Assembly: GCA_023446155.1 (NCBI GenBank)
Contig: JAEXIT010000018.1
Coordinates: forward strand, 62,001-126,000
Origin: Bacteroidota bacterium
GTDB lineage: Bacteria > Bacteroidota > Bacteroidia > Flavobacteriales > Flavobacteriaceae
Direction: 5' to 3'
Length of the DNA: 64,000 bases
Below, one piece after another: positions 15,331-23,611 of this stretch (within the stretch, counting starts at the first letter, position 1; every line of letters begins with the position of its first letter). A program made the translations under genes and the position numbers. A model generated the notes under the pieces. The model worked only from the letters and a program-made list of their open reading frames with translations, searched no databases and was not told the DNA's origin.

Positions 15331-16732
15331 AAGGTAGGATGATTTTAAAAGTGGTTGGCGCATCCGGAACAAGTTCCAGTGTTCCGCCGTGTTTTACAAT
15401 AATCGTTCGGGCATAATACAAGCCGATTCCAAATCCTTTTTCGTCGTGACGGTTATGATTCGGAACGCGGTAAAATTTGTCGAAAATCTTCTGGCGCTGC
15501 GATTTTTCAATACCGGAACCATTATCGGAAACGGCAATCATTATTTTTGCGTCGGTTGTGTTGAGGTCGATCGTAATCCGGTCGCCGCCATATTTAATCG
15601 CATTGTCAATCAGATTGTTGATTACATTTTCAAAATGAAAGCCATCAACAGCAGCCATAATAACCGGTTGCGGCTGATGGAATACGATCGTTTTTTCGGT
15701 GTTGATTTGTATTTTTTCGATACTATGACAGATCAGTTCCGTAAGATCGGTTGCTTCTTTTTGCAATTGTAACTGATCGCTTTCCAAAATGGACGTCTCC
15801 AGTATTTTTTCGACAATCTGATGCAGTTTAGCCAAATGTTGGTTGGAAATGGCGAGGTATTTTTTAGTCTTTTCCGGTTCGTTATCGGTATTGAATTTTT
15901 CAATGCCTTCGAGTGCACTCGTAACAACGGCAATCGGTGTTTTGAGTTCATGGGAAACATTGCTGATAAAATCGTTTTTGATCATCGCCAGTTGCTTTTG
16001 TTTTCGGATGATATACAACAGGTAGAAAAGTGAAAAGATGATACACAACGATAAAATCAGCGACAATATAATCCCGGCCAGGCCTTCTTTTAGGGTTTTA
16101 AAAAAAATATCCGGGAAAAATAATTCCAACTTACCGTCTTGTGGCAGATAAGACGATTTGGATGTTGTGGTAAAAACATATTTTTTGTCGCCCGGATTTT
16201 GGTACTCGGATATGGTACGATGGTTTCGCGTGTATAAAAGACCATAATCGAAGTCGAGTTGTTTGCGCGTAAATTCCCGATCGATATAGGTTGCCATCTT
16301 GGTAAGATCGATACTGTCCTGACGTACGGCAATGATGATTTTCTGAGCCAGTACCTGTATGTTTTTAATTTCCGAAACGGAAGGATTGGTTTCGTCGGAG
16401 GTGTATTTAAACATAAACCGCCTGTTTTTTTTGTCTTTGGACGTATAGCGTTTGATTTCGGTTCGGTATACCTGTACCTCTTTTTTAGAGTTGGAACTGG
16501 GCATATCGGCCGGAGGAGCGAAGTTAATGGTGTCGCGGGAAGTGATGTTCGATTTGGCTTTGTCGCTATAATAACTGTCAATTCCATTGTCGAAAGCGAT
16601 CTGAATCGTGTTGATCAAACGTTGTTTATTTGTCCGGTAGTTGGTGATGTTCCAATAGATTTGAATCCCAACGGTAATCAGTACCGTAAAGGTGACCCAA
16701 TAGACAATATGGTTCCGGAAAAATGATTTCAT
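15320..16732 (-). CDS. Membrane sensor histidine kinase
   Basis: 470 residues. A first membrane helix (about 8-27), a periplasmic sensor of roughly 185 residues with no recognised domain, and a second helix (about 217-243) lead into the HisKA domain. The phosphoacceptor is H261 in SNVSHELKTP. The ATPase domain has the N box (NVINNLIDNAIKYGG), G1 (DNGSGI), F box (FDKFYR) and G2 (GFGIGLYYAR). The downstream response regulator overlaps by 11 bases. A perfect -7 box TACTTTTG (plus-strand positions 16737-16744) lies only 4 bases from the ATG, suggesting a leaderless or nearly leaderless mRNA. Confidence 0.92.
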   Translation of the reverse strand: MKSFFRNHIVYWVTFTVLITVGIQIYWNITNYRTNKQRLINTIQIAFDNGIDSYYSDKAKSNITSRDTINFAPPADMPSSNSKKEVQVYRTEIKRYTSKDKKNRRFMFKYTSDETNPSVSEIKNIQVLAQKIIIAVRQDSIDLTKMATYIDREFTRKQLDFDYGLLYTRNHRTISEYQNPGDKKYVFTTTSKSSYLPQDGKLELFFPDIFFKTLKEGLAGIILSLILSLCIIFSLFYLLYIIRKQKQLAMIKNDFISNVSHELKTPIAVVTSALEGIEKFNTDNEPEKTKKYLAISNQHLAKLHQIVEKILETSILESDQLQLQKEATDLTELICHSIEKIQINTEKTIVFHQPQPVIMAAVDGFHFENVINNLIDNAIKYGGDRITIDLNTTDAKIMIAVSDNGSGIEKSQRQKIFDKFYRVPNHNRHDEKGFGIGLYYARTIIVKHGGTLELVPDAPTTFKIILPYES

Positions 16733-16736
16733 CTGT

Positions 16737-16826
16737 CAAAAGTAGTAACTGTTCGGTTTGCTTTTGTCGCGTTAACACTCGTTAACACTCATTACAATCC
16801 GATTAAGGTTCATCAAAATACATTTG
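16737..16826. promoter_or_regulatory. Divergent promoters of the histidine kinase and GLPGLI gene around a tandem 10-bp repeat
   Basis: The minus-strand -7 box for the kinase is at 16737-16744 (TACTTTTG) and the plus-strand -7 box for the GLPGLI gene is at 16819-16826 (TACATTTG). Almost exactly between them lies GTTAACACTC repeated twice head to tail (16771-16780 and 16781-16790), 26 and 28 bases from the two boxes. Direct repeats with a one-turn period are typical binding sites of OmpR-family regulators, so this is the best candidate site for the adjacent response regulator. Confidence 0.6.
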
Positions 16827-16853
16827 TAACAGGAAATTACTAAAAATAACAGT

Positions 16854-17687
16854 ATGAAAAACAGTGTTACCGCCGTAATGATCATCTTCCTTTTGTTTTG
16901 TAAAGGAGAAAGTATCGCTCAACAAAGCTTTAGCGGGAAAGCAACGTATGAATCCAAACGGGATGTGTCGAAATTTAAAGTGGAAGGGAGTTCTATGACA
17001 CCTGAAATGCAACAAAGCCTGATGGCGCAATTCAAAAAAAGTATGGAAAAAACCTTTGTGCTGGATTTCGATAAAACGACATCGCTGTATAAAGAAGAAC
17101 AAAAACTGGATAATCCACTAACGGCCTCTGGTCCGGGTGTACGGGTTCGAATCTCGAGTAGTGGTGGACTTTTTTATAAGAATATTAAAGAAAAACGTTA
17201 TGTGGACGAAAATGATATTTTCGGAAAAGAGTTCCTGATTAAAGATACCTTGCCAAACTGGAAATGGGAAATGGGATCGGAGACGAAAATGATTGGTGAT
17301 TATACCTGTTATAAAGCAACAGCGGTTCGGAAAAGAATACAGGAACCAGTTTCGAAAGATAAAAAATCGGTATTGAATCTTGACGAAGCCACACCAAAAG
17401 AAATCCGTATTACGGCCTGGTATACGCCGGATATTCCGGTAAGTCAGGGGCCGGATAATTATTGGGGATTGCCAGGACTAATTTTGGAGGTTAACGATGG
17501 TGATACCACGATATTGTGTTCTAAAATTGTAGTAAATCCGAAAGATAAAACCGAGATCAAAGAGCCGTCCAAAGGCAAGGTGGTAACGCAAAAAGAGTAT
17601 GACGAGACCCTTCGGAAAAAATCGGAAGAGAATATGGAGATGAATAAAAATCAAAAAGGGCGCACCGTAATTCGTATCGGTGGTTAA
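16854..17687 (+). CDS. GLPGLI family protein (second paralogue)
   Basis: A 277-residue secreted paralogue of the gene at 13756, with signal peptide (VMIIFLLFCKGESIAQ), shared phrases KATYESKRDVSKFKVEGSS and KEFLIKDTLPNWKWEMGSET, and the diagnostic YWGLPGLILEVNDG. It lacks the Gly/Arg-rich tail of the first copy. Its function is unknown. It is divergent from the two-component operon and has a perfect -7 box (16819-16826), with the tandem GTTAACACTC repeat near -45. This makes it the most likely direct target of the response regulator. Confidence 0.88.
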   Translation: MKNSVTAVMIIFLLFCKGESIAQQSFSGKATYESKRDVSKFKVEGSSMTPEMQQSLMAQFKKSMEKTFVLDFDKTTSLYKEEQKLDNPLTASGPGVRVRISSSGGLFYKNIKEKRYVDENDIFGKEFLIKDTLPNWKWEMGSETKMIGDYTCYKATAVRKRIQEPVSKDKKSVLNLDEATPKEIRITAWYTPDIPVSQGPDNYWGLPGLILEVNDGDTTILCSKIVVNPKDKTEIKEPSKGKVVTQKEYDETLRKKSEENMEMNKNQKGRTVIRIGG

Positions 17688-17816
17688 TCGGAAAATGAAA
17701 TAGTGTGCGATTTTCGTAACAAAAAATAAAAAAAAACGTCTATAAAGATTGAACCAAATTCAATTTTCGGAGTCTTATCGGAATGTAATGTTCCAAAAGA
17801 AACTAAAACCCATGTA

Positions 17817-20528
17817 ATGAAGAACTATCTACACCTTTTATTTTGCCTGTTTTCATTGGCTGCCTTTTCTCAGAATATCCGCTACGAAGGCGTGATCAAA
17901 GATACCTTGGGTGCTCCGTTGGAAATGGCAAACATTATGGCAATCAACAAAGATACCAAAGCAATGGATGCCTACGCAATTACAAACGATGCGGGGAAGT
18001 TTCAAATGTCGCTTAAAGCAAATGCCAATTATACGATTAAAGCCAGTTATGTAGGGTATTCGGCCTATGAAGCCGATCTGAAAACCGGAACAACGAATAT
18101 GAATAAAACGATACATCTGCACGAAGGAATCGACTTGCAAGGCGTACAGATTGTAAAAGAAATGCCGGTGACGATAAAAGGCGATACGATTGTGTATAAT
18201 GCCGATTCGTTTAAAAACGGAACCGAAAAAAAACTGGGTGACTTGCTGAAAAAACTTCCGGGTGTTGAGGTAAATGCCGATGGCGAGATTGAGGTGGAAG
18301 GGAAAAAAGTGCAAAAGGTAATGGTGGAAGGAAAAGACTTTTTTGATGGTGATACCAAAATTGCAACCAAAAATATCCCGGCGGATGCCTTGGATAAAGT
18401 TCAGGTATTGCGAAATTATAACGAAGTATCCAATCTAAAAGGACTCGAAAATAACGAGGAAAACGTCGCCTTAAACATCAAACTGAAAGAAGGAAAGAAA
18501 AATTTCTGGTTTGGGGAAATGTTGGCTGGAATTGGCGTAGGACACAAAGAAGACCGTCATATTGTAAATCCGAAATTGTTTTATTACAATCCGAAATACA
18601 GTGTTAACGTGATTGGAAACCTGAATAATATCGGCGAATTACCACTAACGATGCAGGATTATTTTAAGTTTTCGGGTGGTTTTAAAAACATGATGCGAAA
18701 AGGCGGAACATCGTTTAATGTAACCTCCAACGATTTGGCGATCTTAGGACTTCGCAACAACCGGGCAAAGGAAATCGATTCACAATTCGGTGCGGCAAAC
18801 TTTAGCTATAATCCGTCGAAAGCCTGGACGTTAAGCGGGTTCGGTATTTTTTCGGCCAATAAAACCGACCTTGAAACCAATTCGAGAACGGTGCGAACCG
18901 ATAATCTTCCGGATGGAACAACTGCTACGGTTACCGAAGAACGTCAGGATCTTACCCGACAAAAAACAAATCTGGGCTTGTTTAAATTGAGTTCCAGTTA
19001 TGTACCGTCGGATAAAGTGCATTTCGATTATGATGCGTTTGTCAAGGTTTCCGATCAAAAAGAAACGAATAGTGTTTATTCGAGTTTGTTGGATGATATC
19101 TATACCAATAAAAAACAAAAGCCGTTTTCCATTAGTCAGAACCTGAATTACTATTATACGCTGAATACGAAAAACGTATTTGCCTTCGAAATGCAACATT
19201 TGTATCAGGAAGAAGATCCGTTTTATAATGCCAATTTACAACTGCAACCGTTTCAGTTACCGGGTTATGTGGTGGGACAAAACCGTAACGATCTGACGCA
19301 AAATCGTTTTGTCAAAACCAATAAGCTGGATGCCAAATTCGATTATTACTATATGCTAACGCCGAAAAGTAATATCAATGTAACCGTTGGGAATACGTTT
19401 TCAAACCAGCATTTTAATTCGCATATTTTTCAGATTCTCGACAACGGAAATACGAACGATCTAAGCGATCCGCAGAATAACAACGATGTGGATTATACAT
19501 TTAACGATGTCTTTTTGGGATTGCATTATAAGTTTATCACCGGAAAGTTTACATTTAATCCGGGCTTTAGTTTGCATAACTATACGATGAATAACGAACA
19601 GTTGCAATCGGAATTTAAAAACAATTTTGTGCGCGTATTACCGGATTTCTATGCCTTGTACCAGATCAAAAAATCGGAAACGCTGACGTATAATTTTTCC
19701 CTGACAAATAATTTTACCGATATCAACAAACTGGCCGAAGGCTATGTGTTTTCCAACTATAACAGCTTGTTTAGTGGAAATCGAACCTTGGAAAATTCGT
19801 TGTCACAGGTACATAGTTTGCGTTATTTTAAATACAATATGTTTAATTTCGAAAATATCTTTGCGAACATCACTTATACCAGACAAACGGATGCTGTAAA
19901 ATCGAAAGCGCTTTTCGATGGTGTGAATCAGGTGTCTTCTTCGGTAAACATGCAGTCGGCTTTTGCAGACGAAAGTTTTACGGCCAATGCCAATTACGGA
20001 CGTTCGTTCCTGCGTTACTATAAAGCGTCGATCGGTGGAAATTTTAGCTGGAGTAAAAACAACAATATTCGGGTATTTCAAAATGGCGTAGAAGAAATTC
20101 AGACCACCGATTCGTATACGCAGAATTACAATGTGAAGTTTGCAACGAATTTTAAAAAGCTTCCGAATCTGGAATTGGGCTACGGATTTACAAAAAATGA
20201 TTTCTTTAGCGATACGTTTTTTGTGGATAGTCCTTCGGTGACATTGGAGTATTTTTTTCTGGATGCTTTTTCGTTGACGTCGGATTATACCTTTTATCAC
20301 AATCGGAATAAAGCCAATACGATCGATAACGAATACGATTTCCTGAATGCGAGTTTGTCGTATCAGAAAAAAGACAGCAAATGGGAATACAAATTGTCGG
20401 CTACAAACTTGCTGAATACCACTTCGTTAAATGATAGTAGTTTTAATCAATTGGGCGGATCGAGTAGTTTTTCGCAATATGTAGTGCAACCGCGTTATAT
20501 TATCTTTAGCTTAAAATACAACTTATAA
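17817..20528 (+). CDS. Large outer-membrane beta-barrel protein with CarboxypepD_reg-like and plug domains
   Basis: 903 residues. A signal peptide (NYLHLLFCLFSLAAFSQ) precedes a CarboxypepD_reg-like domain at about 22-100 (YEGVIKDTLGAPLEMANIMA). A TonB-receptor-like plug follows at about 115-220 (IKGDTIVYNADSFKNGTEKK, LLKKLPGVEVNADGEIEVEG, VMVEGKDFFDGD). The barrel runs to a terminal strand YIIFSLKYNL. This is the OMP_b-brl_3 type often paired with GLPGLI proteins; the ligand is unknown. No perfect -7 box is visible. The upstream region shares words GTAACAAAA and AGTCTTAT with the first GLPGLI gene. It ends at a strong bidirectional terminator. Confidence 0.88.
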   Translation: MKNYLHLLFCLFSLAAFSQNIRYEGVIKDTLGAPLEMANIMAINKDTKAMDAYAITNDAGKFQMSLKANANYTIKASYVGYSAYEADLKTGTTNMNKTIHLHEGIDLQGVQIVKEMPVTIKGDTIVYNADSFKNGTEKKLGDLLKKLPGVEVNADGEIEVEGKKVQKVMVEGKDFFDGDTKIATKNIPADALDKVQVLRNYNEVSNLKGLENNEENVALNIKLKEGKKNFWFGEMLAGIGVGHKEDRHIVNPKLFYYNPKYSVNVIGNLNNIGELPLTMQDYFKFSGGFKNMMRKGGTSFNVTSNDLAILGLRNNRAKEIDSQFGAANFSYNPSKAWTLSGFGIFSANKTDLETNSRTVRTDNLPDGTTATVTEERQDLTRQKTNLGLFKLSSSYVPSDKVHFDYDAFVKVSDQKETNSVYSSLLDDIYTNKKQKPFSISQNLNYYYTLNTKNVFAFEMQHLYQEEDPFYNANLQLQPFQLPGYVVGQNRNDLTQNRFVKTNKLDAKFDYYYMLTPKSNINVTVGNTFSNQHFNSHIFQILDNGNTNDLSDPQNNNDVDYTFNDVFLGLHYKFITGKFTFNPGFSLHNYTMNNEQLQSEFKNNFVRVLPDFYALYQIKKSETLTYNFSLTNNFTDINKLAEGYVFSNYNSLFSGNRTLENSLSQVHSLRYFKYNMFNFENIFANITYTRQTDAVKSKALFDGVNQVSSSVNMQSAFADESFTANANYGRSFLRYYKASIGGNFSWSKNNNIRVFQNGVEEIQTTDSYTQNYNVKFATNFKKLPNLELGYGFTKNDFFSDTFFVDSPSVTLEYFFLDAFSLTSDYTFYHNRNKANTIDNEYDFLNASLSYQKKDSKWEYKLSATNLLNTTSLNDSSFNQLGGSSSFSQYVVQPRYIIFSLKYNL

Positions 20529-20566
20529 GAATTTTAATTCCGGTAAAAATCGGTCAGAAATAATAT

Positions 20567-20603
20567 AAAAAAGGGCTGTCTAATTTGTAGACAGCCCTTT
20601 TTT
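20567..20603. terminator. Bidirectional terminator between the barrel gene and metK
   Basis: Perfect 16-base arms AAAAAAGGGCTGTCTA (20567-20582) and TAGACAGCCCTTTTTT (20588-20603) with a 5-base loop separate the convergent genes. A and T runs serve both strands. Confidence 0.92.
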
Positions 20604-20616
20604 ATATGATGATCTA

Positions 20617-21867
20617 TTATAAACCAAACGCTTCTTTAACTGCGTCTACGTAGTCTAATTTTTCCCATGTAAACAATTCTACTGTAACCGTTTTTTCTTT
20701 TCCGCCTGGAGCGATAAACGTTTTGGTTACGGTTTCCGGAGTTCTACCCATATGACCGTAAGCAGCGGTTTCGCTATAAATTGGGTTTCTTAGTTTTAAG
20801 CGTTGTTCGATAAAGTACGGACGCATATCAAAAATACTTTCTACTTTTTTCGCGATTTCACCATCGGTAAGGTTTACTTTCGATGTTCCGTAGGTATTGA
20901 TATAAATACCCATTGGTTTTGCCACACCGATAGCATACGATACCTGAACCAAAATCTCATCGGCGATACCGGCTGCGACTAGGTTTTTAGCGATATGACG
21001 CGTTGCATAAGCCGCGCTACGGTCTACTTTACTCGGGTCTTTTCCGGAGAAAGCACCACCACCGTGAGCACCTTTACCACCGTAGGTATCTACAATGATT
21101 TTTCGTCCTGTTAATCCGGTATCACCATGTGGTCCACCGATAACGAATTTACCGGTAGGGTTGATGTGATACTGGATTTTATCGTTGAATAAATGTGCGT
21201 ATTGCGGGTTTTTCGCAATGATACGCGGAATTAAGATCTCGATAATATCTTTTTTGATCTTAGCCAACATGGTTGCTTCATCGGCAAAATCATCGTGTTG
21301 TGTCGAGATTACAATCGCATCGATACGTACCGGTTTGTTGTTGTTATCGTATTCCAGTGTTACCTGAGATTTCGCGTCCGGACGTAAATAGGTGATTTCA
21401 TTATTTTCTCTTCGCAATTCGGAAAGCTCCTGTAATAACTTGTGAGAAAGGTTTAATGCCAACGGCATATAATCTTCGGTTTCGTTGGTCGCATAACCAA
21501 ACATCATCCCCTGGTCACCAGCTCCCTGATCTTCTTTATTGGAACGGTCTACACCCTGGTTGATGTCTTGTGATTGTTCGTGAATGGCTGAAAGTACCCC
21601 ACAAGAGTTGGCTTCGAACATATATTCACTTTTCGTATAACCAATTTTTTTGATCACCTCACGTGCAATCTGTTGCACATCCAGGTAAATTTTTGATTTT
21701 ACCTCACCGGCAAGAATCACCTGTCCGGTTGTAACTAAGGTTTCACATGCTACTTTCGACTCCGGGTCGAAAGCTAAAAAGTTATCAATTAATGCATCAG
21801 AAATTTGATCAGCAATCTTATCCGGATGTCCTTCACTTACTGATTCTGACGTAAACAAATAAGCCAT
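20617..21867 (-). CDS. metK: S-adenosylmethionine synthetase
   Basis: The 416-residue enzyme makes SAM from methionine and ATP. Hallmarks are FTSESVSEGHPDKIADQISD at the N-terminus, GAGDQGMMFGYA, and the metal/phosphate loop GGAFSGKDPSKVDRSAAYA. The length is that of bacterial MetK with a slightly extended central region. It is monocistronic and ends at a bidirectional terminator. Upstream on the same strand lie a perfect -7 box (22018-22025) and a pseudoknot-like element resembling a SAM-II riboswitch (21931-22003). The enzyme would therefore be feedback controlled by its own product. Confidence 0.97.
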   Translation of the reverse strand: MAYLFTSESVSEGHPDKIADQISDALIDNFLAFDPESKVACETLVTTGQVILAGEVKSKIYLDVQQIAREVIKKIGYTKSEYMFEANSCGVLSAIHEQSQDINQGVDRSNKEDQGAGDQGMMFGYATNETEDYMPLALNLSHKLLQELSELRRENNEITYLRPDAKSQVTLEYDNNNKPVRIDAIVISTQHDDFADEATMLAKIKKDIIEILIPRIIAKNPQYAHLFNDKIQYHINPTGKFVIGGPHGDTGLTGRKIIVDTYGGKGAHGGGAFSGKDPSKVDRSAAYATRHIAKNLVAAGIADEILVQVSYAIGVAKPMGIYINTYGTSKVNLTDGEIAKKVESIFDMRPYFIEQRLKLRNPIYSETAAYGHMGRTPETVTKTFIAPGGKEKTVTVELFTWEKLDYVDAVKEAFGL

Positions 21868-21910
21868 AAGTTCAATTTTTATGATTAAGCGAGGAAAAAA
21901 CTAGTGCAGG

Positions 21911-21945
21911 AAATGCGTAAAGAAGTAACTACTGCTTTAGCATTT
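21911..21945 (-). promoter_or_regulatory. Alternative hairpin overlapping the metK riboswitch core
   Basis: On the minus strand AAATGCTAAAG (21935-21945) can pair with CTTTACGCATTT (21911-21922), giving 11 bp with one bulged C. The first arm is the 3' core of the SAM-II-like aptamer, so this hairpin and the ligand-bound fold exclude each other. That is the expected layout of an expression platform. Whether it acts on transcription or translation is not clear. Confidence 0.45.
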
Positions 21946-22003
21946 TTTTAATACCGATAGGATTATCGATAAGAGGTTGCAATCAGTTCAAATTTTTCCT
22001 CTT
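21931..22003 (-). promoter_or_regulatory. SAM-II-like riboswitch upstream of metK
   Basis: On the minus strand, P1 is formed by AAGAGG (21998-22003) and CCTCTT (21971-21976) around a 21-base loop that ends in TTGCAA, as in SAM-II. The 3' tail carries AAATGCTAAAG, matching the conserved GCUAAA region. Pseudoknot pairings between loop and tail are ATTT with AAAT and ACTG with CAGT. An extra small hairpin (CGAT/ATCG) lies between P1 and the tail, as in longer SAM-II variants. It begins a few bases after the predicted start of transcription. Class assignment is from memory of the consensus and needs a covariance-model search. Confidence 0.62.
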
Positions 22004-22017
22004 GAAATTTTTGTTTG

Positions 22018-22025
22018 CAAATTTA
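22018..22025 (-). promoter_or_regulatory. -7 promoter box of metK
   Basis: TAAATTTG on the minus strand (22018-22025) is a perfect -7 box. The expected start of transcription, about 22011, lies just before the riboswitch. The -33 region is T-rich without a clear TTG. Confidence 0.5.
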
Positions 22026-22179
22026 TAAAAGACTTCGGTCTAAATAAAGAAAAATATCAAAAAAAAATAACGAAAGTTGTTTGAAATGTGAAAACTGAGA
22101 TTTTAACAATTATCAAATGGTTAAGTTGTGCAATTAAATTATTGTATTCGTCGCATTATAACTCTTAAAAAACTTCAAT

Positions 22180-23049
22180 ATGAAGAAAAAATTACTTTCT
22201 TTACTTTTTTATCTTCCACTTGTCGGACAGGCGCAAAATATTTACAATTATGGTTTTAATGGTACAACAGCCGATTTAACGACGGCAGGTTGGGTGAGAA
22301 CCAATCAAAGTACTTCTGCTTCTAGAACATTATGGACAGTAGCGAGCTATACTCCGGTGGTAGTAAGTGCAACCGTTAACCCAACTCCATTCCAAACGCA
22401 AGCCGATACAACTGGGCAAACCTGTCCAATTCCAAACGGTCAGGACGGAACGCCAAATACATTTGCTTTGGTGAACTTTACCAGTACATCAAGTAGTTTA
22501 ACATCTGGTGCTACCATCGGTAACTGGTTGATTTCACCAGTTGTTACCGTACAAAACGGTGACGTTATTTCATTCTACACCCGTTTAGGGAAATATTCGG
22601 CTACCAATGCAGCTTTTTATGCGGATAACTTACAAGTGCGTATGTGTACAAATGGTGCGGCAACTGTAGACCCATCTACAGGACCAACTGCGGTAAAAAT
22701 CGGTTTCAGATATTTTGTAACTAACGGAGGACCTAACGGATCAAACTCAGATATCATCGGAATCGATACATTCTCTGTGGACCGACCATTAGGAACACAG
22801 GATTTCTTCGCGAAAAACTTTGTCATTTTCCCTAATCCTGCGAAAGAGGTGTTAAACATTGCAGCGAAAAACGGAATGGATATCAAAGGAATTCAAATTA
22901 CAGATTTAAACGGTAGAATCGTAAAATCAGCTGCCGTTCAAACACAACCGGAAGCACAAATCAATATAGCAGATTTATCAGCCGGAGCGTATTTCGTTTC
23001 TGTACAAACTAACGAAGGTACTACCACTTCTAAGTTTTTCAAAAACTAA
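22180..23049 (+). CDS. Secreted protein with T9SS type A sorting domain
   Basis: 289 residues. A signal peptide (MKKKLLSLLFYLPLVGQAQ) is followed by a lectin-like or cleaved-adhesin (choice-of-anchor) beta domain (about 22-200; GATIGNWLISPVVTVQNGDV, ISFYTRLGKYS). A C-terminal type IX secretion signal ends the protein (about 212-289; FVIFPNPAKEVLNI, ITDLNGRIVK, LSAGAYFVSVQT, final SKFFKN). It is therefore probably exported through the T9SS and attached to the surface or released. The ligand is unknown. No convincing promoter box is seen in the 150 bases between it and the metK promoter. Confidence 0.85.
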   Translation: MKKKLLSLLFYLPLVGQAQNIYNYGFNGTTADLTTAGWVRTNQSTSASRTLWTVASYTPVVVSATVNPTPFQTQADTTGQTCPIPNGQDGTPNTFALVNFTSTSSSLTSGATIGNWLISPVVTVQNGDVISFYTRLGKYSATNAAFYADNLQVRMCTNGAATVDPSTGPTAVKIGFRYFVTNGGPNGSNSDIIGIDTFSVDRPLGTQDFFAKNFVIFPNPAKEVLNIAAKNGMDIKGIQITDLNGRIVKSAAVQTQPEAQINIADLSAGAYFVSVQTNEGTTTSKFFKN

Positions 23050-23078
23050 ATAAATACTCTATAATTATTTGATCAAGC

Positions 23079-23102
23079 CCACCTGTTTCAGGTGGTTTTT
23101 TT
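23079..23102 (+). terminator. Terminator of the T9SS cargo gene
   Basis: Stem CCACCTG (23079-23085) and CAGGTGG (23089-23095) with a TTT loop and a T run to 23102. Confidence 0.85.
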
Positions 23103-23180
23103 ATTTTTGAGCAGTGGGAATTAAAAAAACAGACAACTGAAAAACGGAGGATGTAAAAAAGCTGCTTTTGAAAAAAAAAT

Positions 23181-23208
23181 CTAAATACGTAGTATTTAGT
23201 ATACTAAA
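23181..23208. promoter_or_regulatory. Overlapping palindromes upstream of the met operon promoter
   Basis: CTAAATAC (23181-23188) and GTATTTAG (23192-23199) form an inverted repeat around GTA. It overlaps a perfect 14-bp palindrome TTTAGTATACTAAA (23195-23208). The cluster lies about 36 bases upstream of the candidate -33 element and is a plausible binding site for a dimeric regulator. The rest of 23103-23180 shows nothing I can interpret. Confidence 0.45.
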
Positions 23209-23243
23209 CAAAAAAATAAAAATGTTAAAATTTGATTTTTGGT

Positions 23244-23274
23244 TTGGTTAATCCAAAAATAGTTTTCAATTTTG
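23244..23274 (+). promoter_or_regulatory. Candidate promoter of the met leader and operon
   Basis: TTG at 23244-23246, a 20-base spacer, and CAATTTTG at 23267-23274 (one mismatch to TAnnTTTG). A start near 23281 would put the first leader ATG about 17 bases into the RNA, as expected for an attenuator. Confidence 0.45.
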
Positions 23275-23297
23275 TTCCATCAAATCGAAATAAAAAA

Positions 23298-23366
23298 ATG
23301 AAATCAATTAAGCGATATATGTGTATTATGATGTGGAAAAGTTCCGCAGAGGATACCATTGCTTAA
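23298..23366 (+). CDS. Methionine-rich leader peptide 1 (attenuator)
   Basis: A 22-codon ORF starts in the context TAAAAAAATG, the A-rich start usual here. It begins MKSIKRYMCIMMW and ends KSSAEDTIA. After the start it has Met codons at positions 8, 11 and 12, and also Cys9. Codons 17-18 and flanking bases contain GCAGAGG (23346-23352), the exact complement of CCTCTGC (23403-23409) in the 5' arm of the following terminator. A ribosome stalled at Met8 or Met11 would leave GCAGAGG free to pair and block the terminator. One that reaches the stop at 23364 would cover it and let the terminator form. This is the logic of a leader-peptide attenuator sensing charged Met-tRNA. Translation is inferred. 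Confidence 0.75.
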   Translation: MKSIKRYMCIMMWKSSAEDTIA

Positions 23367-23397
23367 TTTTGAAAATTCAATTTTAAAAATATAGCAT

Positions 23398-23429
23398 CAA
23401 AGCCTCTGCAAAACGCAGGGGCTTTTTTT
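23398..23429 (+). terminator. Attenuator terminator 1 of the met operon
   Basis: Stem AGCCTCTGC (23401-23409) with GCAGGGGCT (23415-23423; one G-U pair), extended by A-T pairs, a 5-base loop, and a T run to 23429. The 5' arm can instead pair with GCAGAGG inside leader 1. Confidence 0.88.
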
Positions 23430-23488
23430 ATGTAAAGTATTTTGAAAAAACAGTAAGAGAAGAGGAAATAAACGATAAAATCAAAAAA

Positions 23489-23587
23489 ATGAAGGCAACA
23501 GCAACCGCAAAAATGATTATGATGAAACGAATGATGTGTATTTACATGTACGCAACGCCCTGCTATTGCCAAAAGCGAATGACTTAG
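23489..23587 (+). CDS. Methionine-rich leader peptide 2 (attenuator)
   Basis: A 32-codon ORF starts in the context CAAAAAAATG. It begins MKATATAKMIMMKRMMCIYM, giving Met at positions 9, 11, 12, 15, 16, 20 and 31 besides the start, and Cys17, Cys25 and Cys27. Near its end TTGCCAAAAG (23566-23575) is complementary over 10 bases (one G-U) to CTTTTGGTAA (23618-23627), which forms the inner 5' arm and loop edge of terminator 2. A ribosome held anywhere from Met9 to Met16 leaves this segment exposed. Completion to the stop at 23585 hides it. Eight Met in 32 codons is far above expectation for a random ORF of this composition. Translation is inferred. Confidence 0.78.
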   Translation: MKATATAKMIMMKRMMCIYMYATPCYCQKRMT

Positions 23588-23611
23588 TCTAGTTTATATA
23601 GTTCAAACTGT

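Noticed and set aside
22030..22042. AGAC-TTCG-GTCT hairpin upstream of metK as a riboswitch part
   Set aside because: It lies upstream of the predicted transcription start for metK, and is only 4 bp long.
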